DNA of 64,000 bases from Morganella morganii (GCF_019402645.1 NZ_VKKS01000001.1:1761592-1825591), one strand, 5' to 3'. Counted from the stretch's first letter, positions 28,991-39,683 are shown. Translations and numbers: made by a program. Notes: generated by a model from the letters alone, not told the origin.

Positions 28991-30565
28991 TCAGCCGGCA
29001 AAGCCGGACTGTGTGCCCCTGTTATCCGGCAGCTCAAAGAAAGCGACCGTATCGACCAGGTTATTCGCCTGATCTTCCAGTGCGGCTGTTGCGCCGGTTG
29101 ACTGCTCAACCAGTGCGGCGTTCTGCTGGGTAACCAGATCCATCTGGCTGACGGCGGTTGCCACCTGCTCGATACCGCGGCTCTGCTCATTGGAGGCAGA
29201 CGCGATTTCGCTCATCAGTTCCGTCACCCGGTTCACGGCGGTAACCAGTTCTTCCATCGTTTTACCGGCGCTGTCCACCAGTTGTGTTCCCTGCCCGACG
29301 CGGTCAACAGACTCATCAATCAGGGATTTTATCTCTTTTGCCGCTTCGGCACTGCGCTGTGCCAGTGCACGCACCTCACCGGCGACCACGGAGAATCCGC
29401 GTCCCTGTTCACCGGCGCGTGCCGCTTCCACGGCGGCGTTCAGTGCAAGAATGTTGGTCTGGAAAGCAATACCGTCGATTACGCTGATAATGGCGCTGAT
29501 CTTCTGCGAACTGTTGGCAATCGAGGTCATGGTTTCGATCACGCTGTCGGTGATCTGCCCCCCCCGGCTGGCGGTTTTCGATGCCGTGACCGCGAGTTCA
29601 CTGGCCTGACGGGCGTTATCGGCGTTCTGTTTCACCGTCGCGGTCAGCTCTTCCATACTGGCGGCAGTTTCTTCCAGTGATGCCGCCTGCTGTTCTGTAC
29701 GTGATGATAAATTATTATTGCCCAGGGCAATCTCGCGAATTCCGGTATACATTTGGTCTGTATTCAGGCGAACGTTTGAGACAGATTCTGCCAGCGATTC
29801 CTGCATCAGTTTGAGCTGGCCGAATACCACGCCGATTTCATCGCGGGTGGTCACCTCTATCTTCTGGTTCAGTTTGCCCTGTGCAACCTGCATAAAGTGC
29901 TCGCTCATGCTGGTGAGCGGATTAATCACTTTGTAACGCATCCAGAAATGGGCAAGGCCTGAAATCAGCAGAATGGTGGCGGTCACCGCAAAAAACATAA
30001 TCCACGCCAGCCGGTTATAGAAAGTACCGGACTCAATCGCACTGCGGCTCTCTTCATCCAGCAGTGCCAGATAGTCATTCACCACGGCACCCATTCGGTC
30101 CTGATACATCTGGGTCGGATGCTCCACATATGCGGGGATATTGGCGTGATCAATGTAACCGCGCAGTTCTTTAATCACACCAAGGTAAGACTGATACTGC
30201 TCCTCAATACCGGCAAAATCCTCTTTCTCACTGAGGACCGGCCGGGATTTGAAGTTATTGTAATCTTCCGCCGCTTTATCCAGCAGCAAATCAAACGCGG
30301 CTTTAACCTGGCGGATGTCGCTCTCTTCAGAACCGACTTTGATATGAACAACAACCTGGGTAAGCAGGTTACGGGCCTGCATCAGATCTTCATAAGAAGA
30401 CACCAGCAAAGCCCGTTTTTTTGAGCCGAGATCAACCCGTTCCAGTGACGATAATTCTGATGAAACAATCCCCAGCGATAATCCGCTGGACACTATCTGC
30501 ATACCGCAAAAGAAAATAAGCAGCAGATATAAACTGACAGAAATCCGTATTCTCTTACCAAACAT
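28991..30565 (-). CDS. Methyl-accepting chemotaxis protein without a CheR-tether tail
   Basis: A 524-residue transmembrane chemoreceptor. It has a first membrane helix at about residues 8-30, a periplasmic four-helix ligand domain (to about 185), a second membrane helix, a HAMP domain, and the highly conserved signalling hairpin ([20 protein letters not shown]). The C-terminus is RGTQSGFAG and lacks the NWETF-type pentapeptide, so adaptation probably needs help from a tethering receptor. The ligand cannot be read from the sequence. ATG 30565 is chosen over an extension to 30598. Confidence 0.94.
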   Translation of the reverse strand: MFGKRIRISVSLYLLLIFFCGMQIVSSGLSLGIVSSELSSLERVDLGSKKRALLVSSYEDLMQARNLLTQVVVHIKVGSEESDIRQVKAAFDLLLDKAAEDYNNFKSRPVLSEKEDFAGIEEQYQSYLGVIKELRGYIDHANIPAYVEHPTQMYQDRMGAVVNDYLALLDEESRSAIESGTFYNRLAWIMFFAVTATILLISGLAHFWMRYKVINPLTSMSEHFMQVAQGKLNQKIEVTTRDEIGVVFGQLKLMQESLAESVSNVRLNTDQMYTGIREIALGNNNLSSRTEQQAASLEETAASMEELTATVKQNADNARQASELAVTASKTASRGGQITDSVIETMTSIANSSQKISAIISVIDGIAFQTNILALNAAVEAARAGEQGRGFSVVAGEVRALAQRSAEAAKEIKSLIDESVDRVGQGTQLVDSAGKTMEELVTAVNRVTELMSEIASASNEQSRGIEQVATAVSQMDLVTQQNAALVEQSTGATAALEDQANNLVDTVAFFELPDNRGTQSGFAG

Positions 30566-30630
30566 AATGCTATCCCCACTGCGTCCGGCCGGGCTCACCT
30601 GCTTCGATTATTATTATCGCTGTGATGCAC

Positions 30631-30660
30631 AAAAGCGCCGTCAGGTTTCCCTGACAGCGC
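30631..30660 (-). terminator. Terminator between the two chemoreceptor genes
   Basis: GCGCCGTCAGG (30635-30645) pairs with CCTGACAGCGC (30650-30660) through 11 bp with one G-T pair and a 4-base loop, and the minus strand continues TTTTGTG. It closes the upstream receptor transcript, so the downstream receptor may need its own promoter. Confidence 0.8.
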
Positions 30661-30677
30661 AAGGCTGAAACGCGTCG

Positions 30678-32363
30678 TTAAAAAGTTTCCCAATTGTCAT
30701 CATCTTGATGATTCTTCGATGATATTTTGCTGAGATCCGGAGTTTTCACGACATTAGAAATCGTTCTTGCCGCCGGTTCAGTATGTTTATCGTCCCTGTG
30801 CTTCAAGGCCGGTAAGCGGAAAATAGCTATCAGTTGTGACAATTTCGCCACCTGTTCTTCCAGCACATTTGCCGCCACCGCAGACTGCTCAACCAGTGAG
30901 GCGTTCTGCTGCGTCACTTTGTCCATTTCAGCAACTGCAATACTGACCTGTGAAATACCTTTACTCTGCTCATCGGATGCCGTGGCAATGTGCGCCATGA
31001 TGTCGGTGACACGGGTGACGGATTCCACAATCCTGGTCATGGTTTCACCGGCATCTTCCGCCTGACGGGCACCGGTTCCGGTACGGGATACCGAATCTTC
31101 GATGAGGATTTTGATCTCTTTCGCCGCATCCGCACTACGCTGTGCCAGGTTACGGACTTCATCCGCCACCACCGCGAAGCCACGGCCGTGCTCACCGGCG
31201 CGGGCAGCCTCAACCGCCGCGTTCAGCGCCAGGATATTGGTCTGAAACGCAATGCTGTCGATAACGGCAGTGATATCGGAAATTTTCTGTGAACTGTCAG
31301 CGATATTCAGCATGGTGTTCACCACGTTGGAGACCACTTTGCCGCCTTCGCGGGCAATGTCAGAGGCCTGACCGGCAAATTCACTGGCCTGATGGGCATA
31401 TTCGGTGTTCTGTTTGACCGTTGCGGTCAGCTCTTCCATGCTGGCAGCGGTCTGTTCCAGACAGGCGACCTGTTCCTGGGTACGGGCAGACAAATCATTG
31501 TTACCGGCGGCGATTTCGCTGGTTCCCTGATAGATGTTTTCACTGCCGTCGCGCACACCGCGCACCGTATTAATCAGTTCCTGCTGCATATGCTGTACGC
31601 CACGGCCCAGGTCAGCAATTTCGTTATTACCGTTCACAGAAACTGTCGGGGTCAGGTCACCGGCAGCAAAGATCCTGATGCGATCAACCAGACCATTGAG
31701 CGGAAGAATGATACCGCGCTGCACATAGCGGTAACTGATAAGACTGATCAGCGCGAGGATAACCGCCAGGGCAATCAGCATATACAGTGATTCACTGAAG
31801 TTATTTTCTGCATTCTGCACCTCACCCTGAAACGCCGCAGAAATACTGTCGAAGTAAGCATTAAACTGCTCTTCAAACTTCATCTGATAACCGGATGTGG
31901 CATAGGTGTAGAACTGTTCCAGCTGATCATCCCGGACATAGGACATCAGCCGGGTCAGTGCATTGCGGTATGTTTCATAGGTGGACAGCAGCTTTTCAAA
32001 CTTCGCCTTGTCATAACTGGTGCCTTCCATCATCTTCATGTAGCGGGCATACGCTGCATCCGCATCCGCTAACTGACGGGTGGCCTGCCTGATAAGCTCA
32101 TCCGGGGTGGCATCGTCTTTAAAAGCATGCTCTCTGAGTAAAAAGCCGTTTGCCGCCCGGTTTAAATTGGCACGGGCCTGGATCAGATTCACCCAGCTTT
32201 GGGTAAGAACCTGTCTCTGGTTCTGGAGTGAATCCAGAAAATGAATACTGTCGCGGTTTTCACCCAGTTTGCTGAACATCAGCCCGCTGGATGCCAGCTG
32301 CAACAGTACGAATATAAGAATAACGGATAAAAGCCCTGATACAATTTTAATTCGGCTATACAT
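30678..32363 (-). CDS. Methyl-accepting chemotaxis protein, Tsr/Tar type with NWETF tail
   Basis: A 561-residue chemoreceptor. The periplasmic domain resembles that of the Tsr/Tar group ([18 protein letters not shown] near residue 58), with membrane helices at about 8-29 and 190-212, a HAMP domain and the conserved tip ([20 protein letters not shown]). It ends in NWETF, the docking pentapeptide for CheR and CheB, so it is a high-abundance type receptor. A sigma-28 promoter lies upstream. The ligand is not assigned. Confidence 0.95.
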   Translation of the reverse strand: MYSRIKIVSGLLSVILIFVLLQLASSGLMFSKLGENRDSIHFLDSLQNQRQVLTQSWVNLIQARANLNRAANGFLLREHAFKDDATPDELIRQATRQLADADAAYARYMKMMEGTSYDKAKFEKLLSTYETYRNALTRLMSYVRDDQLEQFYTYATSGYQMKFEEQFNAYFDSISAAFQGEVQNAENNFSESLYMLIALAVILALISLISYRYVQRGIILPLNGLVDRIRIFAAGDLTPTVSVNGNNEIADLGRGVQHMQQELINTVRGVRDGSENIYQGTSEIAAGNNDLSARTQEQVACLEQTAASMEELTATVKQNTEYAHQASEFAGQASDIAREGGKVVSNVVNTMLNIADSSQKISDITAVIDSIAFQTNILALNAAVEAARAGEHGRGFAVVADEVRNLAQRSADAAKEIKILIEDSVSRTGTGARQAEDAGETMTRIVESVTRVTDIMAHIATASDEQSKGISQVSIAVAEMDKVTQQNASLVEQSAVAANVLEEQVAKLSQLIAIFRLPALKHRDDKHTEPAARTISNVVKTPDLSKISSKNHQDDDNWETF

Positions 32364-32397
32364 AATTTTTTACTGGCATAGTGTTATTGTATTTTTG

Positions 32398-32424
32398 ATA
32401 TCGGTCACCCGACAAAAAACTTTA
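32398..32424 (-). promoter_or_regulatory. Sigma-28 (FliA) type promoter of the Tsr/Tar-type receptor gene
   Basis: On the minus strand it reads TAAAGTTT, 11 bases, ACCGATAT: a perfect -35 and 6 of 8 matches in the -10 of the sigma-28 consensus. It lies 35 bases before the receptor ATG and after cheW. Confidence 0.82.
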
Positions 32425-32458
32425 GTGATGGATTAACCAAAACTATATGGCTGAGTTA

Positions 32459-32956
32459 TCATTCAGCCATGCTGTCGATGAGTGCCATCTCCTCGCTGGA
32501 AAGCAGCTTTTCGATATCCACCAGGATCAGCATCCGGTCACCGATGGTGCCCAGGCCGGTCAGATATTTGGTCGATAAGGTGACCGCGAAATCCGGTGCC
32601 GGAGCAATCTGCTCATCTTTGAGCACCAGCACGTCAGACACGCCGTCCACCACAATGCCCACCACGCGATCTTTGAGATTAACCACAATCACCACGGTGT
32701 TGTCGTTGTAAGTCACGTTCTGATGAGAGAACTTCACGCGCAGATCAATAATCGGGATAATCACACCGCGTAAGTTGGTGACACCCTTGATAAAATCCGG
32801 CGTATTCGCGATACGCGTGACGTGCTCATAACCACGGATTTCCTGTACTTTCAGGATCTCAATGCCGTACTCTTCTTCGCCCAGGGTAAAAATCAGATAC
32901 CCTTCGCCGTTTTTCTCTTCATCGAGTTTGTTTAAATCTTCATCCATCATCGACAT
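32459..32956 (-). CDS. cheW: CheW, chemotaxis coupling protein
   Basis: A 165-residue SH3-like adaptor linking receptors to CheA. It contains [40 protein letters not shown] and [12 protein letters not shown], the family core. It starts 16 bases after the cheA stop and is followed by the receptor gene with its own promoter. Confidence 0.97.
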   Translation of the reverse strand: MSMMDEDLNKLDEEKNGEGYLIFTLGEEEYGIEILKVQEIRGYEHVTRIANTPDFIKGVTNLRGVIIPIIDLRVKFSHQNVTYNDNTVVIVVNLKDRVVGIVVDGVSDVLVLKDEQIAPAPDFAVTLSTKYLTGLGTIGDRMLILVDIEKLLSSEEMALIDSMAE

Positions 32957-32972
32957 GGTTATTTACCTTTGT

Positions 32973-35033
32973 TTATTGCATCACGACGTGTGACGTGTTC
33001 AGTTTCTTTTTGCACAAAATTTCGTTGTTCATCCGCTGTAATTCCGCCACATCAATAATCAGTGCGACAGAACCGTCGCCCATGATGGTGGCAGCAGAGA
33101 TCCCCGGAATTTTGCGGTAATTGCTTTCAACATTTTTCACCACCACCTGCTGCTGTCCGATCAGCCGATCCACCAGCAGGGCGTAACGGTTACCGGCGTT
33201 CTGAACAATCAGGGCGATGCTTTTCGCCAGATCACGCTCAGCATCTTCAATACCGAAGACCTGATGCATTTCCACCAGCGGCAGATATTCACCACGCACC
33301 AGCAGCATTTTTTCCTCACCGGCAAGACGATAAATATCTTCCTGGCGCGGCTGGAGTGTGCTGATAATGGCGCTGAGCGGCACAATAAAGACATCATCCG
33401 CCACTTTGACAGACATGCCGTCGAGAATAGCCAGAGTCAGCGGCAGCAGAATCCGGGTCACGGTGCCGCGACCTTCAGTGAAACCAATCTGAATGCGGCC
33501 GCCCATGTCCTGAATATTCCGTTTCACCACATCCATGCCCACACCACGGCCGGACACATCGGTGATCACTTCCGCGGTGGAGAAACCCGGTGCCATAATC
33601 AGCATCGCGATTTCATCGTTGGTCATGTTGTCGTGAACATCCATACCCTGCTGACGGGCTTTGGCCAGGATCCGCTCCCGGTTCAGACCGGCGCCGTCAT
33701 CCCGCACTTCAATACAGATATTGCCGCTCTGATGTTCCGCCGCCAGCGTCAGTGTGCCGGCCTCCGGTTTGCCGTTAGCCGCGCGGACTTCCGGTTTCTC
33801 AATACCGTGGTCGAGACTGTTGCGCACAAGGTGTGTCAGCGGGTCGATAATCCGCTCGATCAGACTCTTATCAAGTTCAGTGGAGCTGCCCTCCACTTTC
33901 AGTTCGATTTTCTTATTCAGTTTTGAGGCGATATCGCGCACCATACGCGGGAAGCGGCTGAAGACATAATCCATCGGCATCATGCGGATAGACATGACCG
34001 ATTCCTGCAATGCCCGGGAATTGCGTTCCAGCTGGACAATAGAACTGAGCAGATCCGCATATTCGGCCTGATCCACCTGCTGGCTGTGCTGGGTCAGCAT
34101 CGACTGGATAATCACCAGCTCACCGACAAGGTTGATCAGCTGATCAACTTTCTCTACAGCCACACGGATACTGCCGCTGTCACCTTTATTTTTCGCAGCC
34201 ACCGCGGGAGCTTTACGTGCTGCCGGTGCAGAAGAAGGAGCCGGAACCGGTGCTGCAACCGGTGTACTGACCGTTTCCGCTTCTGCCGGGGTACTGTCTG
34301 CGGCCAGAATAGCGGTTAATTCCTCTGCCGGTGTTTCTTCATATGCAATCTGTGAATCATCAACCACAAAGCAGAGCACGCCGCTGATGTCATCAATTGC
34401 GGTATTGGTGCCCAGCCAGACTTTCAGGGTGTCAGTACCCTGTTCAGTTTTGTATACCGTGCCGAACAGAGACAGCTCATCCGCCAGCAGAGAGACTTCA
34501 CTCTCTTTTAACTTACTGAGTGTAAAAGTAAAATGATGCGAAAAACCGGTTTCCGGTACCGCGCCGGTCCTTCCTGAAGATGCGGTATTGTCAGCGGCTC
34601 CGGTGACCGGTTCAGAAGCGGCGGTTTTCGTGACAACAGATGCATCCGCCACACTCTGCTCCACATGCCCCAGCACCCCGCAGATGCGGTTAAAACTCTC
34701 TTCATCCGGCAGTGTATCGCTCTTATAGGCACACAGCTGAGAGCCCATCACATCTTTGGTATCAAGGAAGACATCAATGATATCCGGCGTCAGCGTCAGC
34801 TCATCGTGCCGGGCTTTATCGAGCAGATTTTCCAGAGTGTGCGTGGTTTTCTGTAACAGCGTGAACCCGAATGTTGCCGCACCACCTTTAATGGAGTGCG
34901 CGCTGCGGAAGATAGCATTGAGCTGTTCACTGTCCGGATCCCGGGGATCAAGCTCCAGCAGATGCTGTTCCATATCCCGGAGCAGCTCGTCGGCTTCATC
35001 GAAGAACGTTTGATAAAACTCGGTTATATCCAT
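32973..35033 (-). CDS. cheA: CheA, chemotaxis histidine kinase
   Basis: A 686-residue kinase. Domain order: HPt with phosphorylated His46 (RSAHSIKGGAATFG), CheY/CheB-binding P2 (about 160-225), an Ala/Pro linker, dimerisation P3, ATP-binding P4 (LVRNSLDHGIE, DDGAGLNRERI, GRGVGMDVVK) and CheW-like P5. A longer frame extends 35 codons upstream into the motB gap, but ATG 35033 (MDITEFYQTFFDEAD) is the family start. Confidence 0.97.
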   Translation of the reverse strand: MDITEFYQTFFDEADELLRDMEQHLLELDPRDPDSEQLNAIFRSAHSIKGGAATFGFTLLQKTTHTLENLLDKARHDELTLTPDIIDVFLDTKDVMGSQLCAYKSDTLPDEESFNRICGVLGHVEQSVADASVVTKTAASEPVTGAADNTASSGRTGAVPETGFSHHFTFTLSKLKESEVSLLADELSLFGTVYKTEQGTDTLKVWLGTNTAIDDISGVLCFVVDDSQIAYEETPAEELTAILAADSTPAEAETVSTPVAAPVPAPSSAPAARKAPAVAAKNKGDSGSIRVAVEKVDQLINLVGELVIIQSMLTQHSQQVDQAEYADLLSSIVQLERNSRALQESVMSIRMMPMDYVFSRFPRMVRDIASKLNKKIELKVEGSSTELDKSLIERIIDPLTHLVRNSLDHGIEKPEVRAANGKPEAGTLTLAAEHQSGNICIEVRDDGAGLNRERILAKARQQGMDVHDNMTNDEIAMLIMAPGFSTAEVITDVSGRGVGMDVVKRNIQDMGGRIQIGFTEGRGTVTRILLPLTLAILDGMSVKVADDVFIVPLSAIISTLQPRQEDIYRLAGEEKMLLVRGEYLPLVEMHQVFGIEDAERDLAKSIALIVQNAGNRYALLVDRLIGQQQVVVKNVESNYRKIPGISAATIMGDGSVALIIDVAELQRMNNEILCKKKLNTSHVVMQ

Positions 35034-35109
35034 CGCGGTTATCCAATTTTTTTCTTGTGTTACGGCTGACAGGTACTGCCGGAAATCCGGCAGTACCTGT
35101 CCATCCTGT

Positions 35110-36123
35110 TTATTGTGTTGTGTCCGCCGGCAAGGCACTGCTCTGCGGTGGTGTCAGGTCCGGCCCAGCCGGTTCAGGCACCACTTCCGGCGGGATCTCC
35201 GGCGGTAACGGGGTTTCGCTGCGCTGCGGCAGCGGCGGCGGCGGCAACTGCTTCAGCTGCTGTAAATCTGTAATGGGGACGGCACCTTCGTATTCATGGA
35301 GAATATTCTCCATCTCGGATTCATTCAGAACGATGATACTGATGCGGCGGTTCACCGGTGCAAACCCGTCGTTTTTATCCAGATGAATGGAGGATGCCAT
35401 CCCGACCACCCGCAAAATTTTGTTTTCTGCCATGCCGCCCCGGACCAGTTCCCGGCGGGAAGCATTGGCGCGCTCAGCGGACAGTTCCCAGTTGCTGTAG
35501 TTGCCGCCATTGGCATACGGCAGGTCATCAGTGTGGCCGGAAATACTGATACGGTTCGGTACGTCATTCAGAATGGGGGCGATGGCCCGCAGAATATCCC
35601 GCATATACGGCTCGACATGGGTGGAGCCGACCATAAACATCGGGCGGTTGGCACTGTCAACAATCTGGATCCGCAACCCGTCATCGGTGGTATCAATCAG
35701 CAGATGCGGCTTCAGTTCATTCAGACGCGGGTCTTTGAGGATGGCCTGTTCCAGATCCTGTTTCAGTTTCTCAAAATGACCGTTTTCATCCTGTCCCTGC
35801 TGTTCCTGCATACTGTCCGGATCCGGCAGTGTGTCTCCCTCTTTATAAATGATGTCTTTGCCGCCGCCCGGAATCGGGTTGGTGGCATCGCCGGTTTTTG
35901 TTCCCGGATTGATCGCCGTTTTCAGGGGGGTACGGAAGTATTCCGCAATCTGAGTCAGCTCCTGCGGGCTGGAAATAGAAATCAGCCACATCACCAGGAA
36001 GAACGCCATCATGGCGGTCATAAAGTCAGCGTAAGCAATCTTCCATGACCCGCCGTGTCCGCCGCCGTGTCCGTGACCGCCCCGCTTTTTGACACGGATA
36101 ATATGCGTATTGCCCGGTTTCAT
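35110..36123 (-). CDS. motB: MotB, flagellar stator protein
   Basis: A 337-residue stator subunit that anchors the MotA-MotB proton channel to peptidoglycan. The single membrane helix contains the proton-binding Asp (YADFMTAMMAFFLVMWL). The OmpA-like domain has ISISGHTDDLPYANGG and NWELSAERANASRREL. The Pro-rich C-terminal tail is typical. It follows motA by 7 bases. Confidence 0.97.
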   Translation of the reverse strand: MKPGNTHIIRVKKRGGHGHGGGHGGSWKIAYADFMTAMMAFFLVMWLISISSPQELTQIAEYFRTPLKTAINPGTKTGDATNPIPGGGKDIIYKEGDTLPDPDSMQEQQGQDENGHFEKLKQDLEQAILKDPRLNELKPHLLIDTTDDGLRIQIVDSANRPMFMVGSTHVEPYMRDILRAIAPILNDVPNRISISGHTDDLPYANGGNYSNWELSAERANASRRELVRGGMAENKILRVVGMASSIHLDKNDGFAPVNRRISIIVLNESEMENILHEYEGAVPITDLQQLKQLPPPPLPQRSETPLPPEIPPEVVPEPAGPDLTPPQSSALPADTTQ

Positions 36124-36130
36124 CGTCCGC

Positions 36131-37018
36131 TTACTCCCCGTCCTGTGCTTCGGTACGGTGGCTGACTTTCACCTCACGGACTTTGTCTTCCAGTTCGGCA
36201 AAGGAAGGACGGTCAGCACTGAACAGCACTTTACGGCCGAATTCAACTGCGATTTGCGGCGGATACCCCTGTAAGGAAGAAAGAAAAGTGACTTTAATAC
36301 ATTCCAGCATTTTCAGCTGCTCACCGCTGCGCAGGCGGATCAGTGACGCCAGCGGCAAAATAAAGCCATAGGCGACAAGAATACCGAGAAATGTTCCGAC
36401 CATCGCATGGGCAATCAACGCCCCCAGCTCACCCGCCGGACGATCAGCAGAACCCAGTGCATTCACCACCCCGAGAACGGCGGCGACAATACCAAATGCA
36501 GGCATGGAATCCCCGACCATATTCAGACCGGAAGCAGGCACTTCGCTCTCCTGACGGAATGTTTCCAGTTCCTCATCCATCAGGGCTTCGATTTCATGGC
36601 TTTGCAGGTTACTGGTGATCATCAGACGCAGATAATCCACCAGAAACATCAGTGCTGCCGGGTCTTTAAGAATGCGCGGATACTGGGAAAAAATATCGCT
36701 TTCCTGCGGATTTTCGATATCTTTTTCCAGAGCAAGCAAACCCTGCTGGCGGGATTTATTGAGTAACTGGAACAACAGCGCCATCAAATCCATTGACATC
36801 GCTTTGTTGTAGGAGGAGCGCCGGAACAGACGCGGCAGGACTTTACCCAGGGCAACAATGGATTTCCCGCTGTTACCGACGACAAATGCACCAAAACCGG
36901 CACCTAAAATAATAACAAATTCAGCGGGTTGATAAAGTGCGCCCATATGGCCGCCAACCATCAGATAGCCGCCGATGACCGTGCCCGTAACAATGATGTA
37001 TCCGATGAGTATTAACAC
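36131..37018 (-). CDS. motA: MotA, flagellar stator protein
   Basis: A 295-residue, four-helix stator subunit that conducts protons and pushes on FliG. Conserved segments are the N-terminal helix with LIGYIIVTGTVIGGYLMVGG, the cytoplasmic loop with Arg/Glu torque residues, and MPAFGIVAAVLGVVNALG plus GTFLGILVAYGFILPLA. It is the first gene of the motA-motB-cheA-cheW run, 99 bases after flhC. Confidence 0.97.
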   Translation of the reverse strand: MLILIGYIIVTGTVIGGYLMVGGHMGALYQPAEFVIILGAGFGAFVVGNSGKSIVALGKVLPRLFRRSSYNKAMSMDLMALLFQLLNKSRQQGLLALEKDIENPQESDIFSQYPRILKDPAALMFLVDYLRLMITSNLQSHEIEALMDEELETFRQESEVPASGLNMVGDSMPAFGIVAAVLGVVNALGSADRPAGELGALIAHAMVGTFLGILVAYGFILPLASLIRLRSGEQLKMLECIKVTFLSSLQGYPPQIAVEFGRKVLFSADRPSFAELEDKVREVKVSHRTEAQDGE

Positions 37019-37077
37019 ACTATTCCCTTTAACTCAGTTAAGTATCGGATGGCCGTCAAAGGGAATTTTCAGGAAGG

Positions 37078-37100
37078 ACAGGCAAAACGGATTTGCCTGT
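37078..37100 (-). terminator. Hairpin between flhC and motA
   Basis: ACAGGCAAA (37078-37086) and TTTGCCTGT (37092-37100) form a perfect 9-bp stem. There is no T-tract on the minus strand, so it may be a weak terminator or an mRNA end stabiliser separating flhDC from motA. I did not find a convincing sigma-28 box for motA here. Confidence 0.5.
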
Positions 37101-37117
37101 TTACCAAATCAATCCAG

Positions 37118-37699
37118 TCACATTACCGCTTTGGCAATGCCATCCTCTCGATATAGCGTAATATCGGCGGGAAACGCGGAAAGTTTACGTTTTTTTATTG
37201 CCCGTGAAGGCGGCTGGCACAAACTACAGGTAAAACTGTTTTCAGGGATATGTGCATAGGTGACAAATGAGCCGCTGCAACAACTGCAGACAGAGCGCTG
37301 GAGCATACCGCTCTCCACAAAACGTACCAGTGTCCAGGCCCGGGTCAGTGCCAGCAGCGGCTCTTCACTGGGGGCCGGCGGACACTGCTCGAGGTAGAGC
37401 CGGTAAGCCTTTACTATCACATCAACACCGGAACACTGTCCGCTGTTCATCAGAAACTCGTAAGCGTTATAAAACATGGAGGCGTGAATATTTTGCTCCC
37501 ATGTCATAAACCAGTCGGTGGAAAACGGCAGCATGCCTTTCGGGGGCGGACATCCGCGCAGCTCTTTGTACAGGCGGATAAGACGTCCGCGGCTGATTTG
37601 AGTTTCACTTTCCAACATCTGAAGACGAGCACCCAGAGTGATTAATTCCATCGCGAGACGGATATCCTGAGCCTCTTTGATGATACTTTTTTCGGCCAT
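37118..37699 (-). CDS. flhC: FlhC, flagellar master regulator subunit
   Basis: A 193-residue partner of FlhD in the hetero-hexamer that activates class 2 flagellar promoters. The C-terminal zinc site is formed by Cys pairs in [10 protein letters not shown] and FTCSLCQPP. The N-terminal half carries helices with [18 protein letters not shown]. It begins 5 bases after flhD. Confidence 0.97.
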   Translation of the reverse strand: MAEKSIIKEAQDIRLAMELITLGARLQMLESETQISRGRLIRLYKELRGCPPPKGMLPFSTDWFMTWEQNIHASMFYNAYEFLMNSGQCSGVDVIVKAYRLYLEQCPPAPSEEPLLALTRAWTLVRFVESGMLQRSVCSCCSGSFVTYAHIPENSFTCSLCQPPSRAIKKRKLSAFPADITLYREDGIAKAVM

Positions 37700-37704
37700 G
37701 ATAC

Positions 37705-38058
37705 TTATCTTTTTCTTGCGTGTGAGTCAGTGCCAGCCGCGCCGTGCGTTTGCAGCAGACGGGTTGACAGTAAAATACCGGTATGAACCTGTTGTAATTC
37801 ATCCACGCGGGAATCGCGTGTGAGTTTTTCGATGGTTTCGCTGCTTTCAAATCTGAACTGACAGATTAGCTGGTTGGTTTCCGCTAATTTGACCAATTGA
37901 GAGAGCGTAAGGTTTGCTAACGTAGTTGCCATTGCATCGTTAATGCCTAAGCGGAACATGGCAGAAGCTTTTTCCTGAGCAATAAGTTTTTGGGCTAACA
38001 GCAGGTATGAGAGGTTAATATCATAAATATGCTTCAGAAAATCAGTCGTCTGGCTCAT
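37705..38058 (-). CDS. flhD: FlhD, flagellar master regulator subunit
   Basis: A 117-residue dimeric subunit of the FlhD4C2 activator. It contains [20 protein letters not shown] and [20 protein letters not shown], the family core including the DNA-contacting helix-turn-helix. GGAAAGG lies upstream of the ATG. Its upstream region is unusually long and non-coding. Confidence 0.97.
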   Translation of the reverse strand: MSQTTDFLKHIYDINLSYLLLAQKLIAQEKASAMFRLGINDAMATTLANLTLSQLVKLAETNQLICQFRFESSETIEKLTRDSRVDELQQVHTGILLSTRLLQTHGAAGTDSHARKR

Positions 38059-38524
38059 TTTTTTTCCTTTCCGGATATCAGCAGCATCAAAGTACAGCAG
38101 AAACTATCTCCGGCGCTGTGTGATACCGGAGATCCTGTTTTACGTAATGTTATAAATACCGGAGAAGCTCATTCCATTGTTTACTGCCAATCCATATAAA
38201 TATCCGGCATGCATGTGAAACATGCAAAAGTAAACTTAAATTAAATGCACATCAGGAATACCTGTAAACAATAAAAGTAACGATTAAAATCAGCACCAGC
38301 TTATTTAATCTCTGAATCATCTTATATCATTTATAGACGTTATTTATTATGCACCACAAAATTAACTATTCAAGTCACTGATGTTTTTTTTAGCTGAGAA
38401 AGATAAATATCCCATCATGCATTAGTACAATTTTACTATTAATTATATTTTGTCTCACCATATCTCAAATACTCGCCGCACTTATCACTCCCGTAAGTCA
38501 AATGTCAGTAATCTTCAGGTAAAT

Positions 38525-38695
38525 ATGACTCAAAATGTGTGTGACTCAAGTCCATTACACCAATCATATAATACGATTATCTATATTGATCCAGATCAAG
38601 AAGACTTATTGGGAAACTCTGCTTTACGCCATTCACTCAGGATATACTTAGCAAGAATAGCGGCAGAAAACACTTATTTTTCACCAAAACGATGA
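38525..38695 (+). CDS. Possible small protein, unrecognised
   Basis: A 56-codon frame from ATG 38525 with AGGT a few bases upstream. The product, ending YLARIAAENTYFSPKR, has no recognised domain, membrane segment or signal peptide. The frame is open to 38450 with a TTG start. It sits alone in the flhDC upstream region. It may be chance; the mix of charged and hydrophobic residues is only mildly protein-like. Confidence 0.25.
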   Translation: MTQNVCDSSPLHQSYNTIIYIDPDQEDLLGNSALRHSLRIYLARIAAENTYFSPKR

Positions 38696-39421
38696 TATAA
38701 AGTGCGTTTTAGTCCATTTTCACCCGGTTTATGACTTCAATATAACACAGTGTAAGCAGGAACATTACATGATTCCCTTGCGGATCAATGTTTAGTTATT
38801 TTTAACAAAAAATGACCTGCCAGAAGACGGAAACATAAAATTATCTTATGTTGATAATGTTTCTTTATTCAGCAGAGAAGTAATTAAAGACGAAATGAAT
38901 TTAATTCATTGTCCTGATTTTCTATTCTGAGTACTCTTTATTTCTTTTTAAAAATAATGCTTCTCTTTTTTTATATGCTCACTTATTTGTCTTTCCGGAG
39001 CGGATAAGGTTATGTATATACGTTCAGCTGATACTTTTATAAACTCAGCAGCCTCTCTGATAACCCGCCTGCTGTTCTGAAAAACACATTGACACCCGGT
39101 TGTCACAGAAATGCCATTACGTCATCATAATCCCGGCTTTTTCCTATTAGCAAAATCGTTAATTAAATGTAACATTATCGTGTAAAAAATTCGCGAAGTA
39201 ATCACTTTAAGTATAGTAACATATGGTTACTATATACTTTTGTTTTTACAAATTAGATGTGTATTACAGCTGTATACAAATTTTGAGTAAATATTTCACG
39301 CCATTCTCCCCGGGTCGCAGCGTATTCTCTCCTGTAGCAGAGAGAATCAGTAAGCAGATCAAAATTTGCGATTTTGCGCTTTTTACAGCAACACCTGATT
39401 ACAGGAAAAACGTTGCCAGGT

Positions 39422-39437
39422 TGTGATTTGCATCACA
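39422..39437 (+). promoter_or_regulatory. Consensus CRP (cAMP receptor protein) binding site
   Basis: TGTGA-TTTGCA-TCACA matches the CRP half-sites exactly with the correct 6-base spacer. On the + strand a TATATT at 39479-39484 lies where the -10 of a class I promoter centred at -61.5 would be, though the -35 is poor. On the minus strand it is 1.36 kb upstream of flhD. Confidence 0.75.
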
Positions 39438-39683
39438 GCATATTATTTTTTTTCTGAAAACTTTCTCAAAGCCAGCGCTATATTTATGACAGAAATCACG
39501 TTATCCGTTCCGGAATCCCGTTTTACTGCCACGGAAAATTCTTTGCAGTGTGACACTGTTCCGGCACTTTCCATCAACCGGACAACTGATGATTTGGTTC
39601 TTTATTCTTAAAATAAGTAAAAAACAACCCGCCCCCTATCAAAAAATATCACTAAATATGAATATTCTGTTGATACACAGAAT

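Larger units (their letters stand above)
38059..39683. promoter_or_regulatory. Long non-coding upstream region of flhDC
   Basis: About 1.6 kb with little coding potential and AT-rich composition. Nearest flhD, a hairpin pairs ATCTCCGG (38106-38113) with CCGGAGAT (38126-38133), and another pairs GCATGT with ACATGC (38211-38225), both likely in the flhDC leader. Farther out lie a 9-bp palindrome (39212-39234), TGACA/TGTCA (39090-39105), an 8-bp hairpin (39324-39347) and a CRP box. One weak small reading frame is listed separately. Confidence 0.55.

Noticed and set aside
33264..33926. 220-codon open frame antisense to cheA
   Set aside because: Opposite the kinase domains of cheA, with no ribosome site and antisense-type composition.
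35296..36048. 250-codon open frame antisense to motB
   Set aside because: It lies wholly opposite motB, lacks a ribosome site, and its His/Gln/Arg-rich composition is typical of antisense frames of GC-balanced genes.
37021..37080. Possible sigma-28 promoter for motA
   Set aside because: TCCGATAC resembles the -10, but no sequence like TAAAGTTT lies 11 bases upstream.
39486..39611. 41-codon frame starting at ATG 39486 downstream of the CRP box
   Set aside because: No ribosome site, and its start would precede the transcription start predicted from the CRP geometry.
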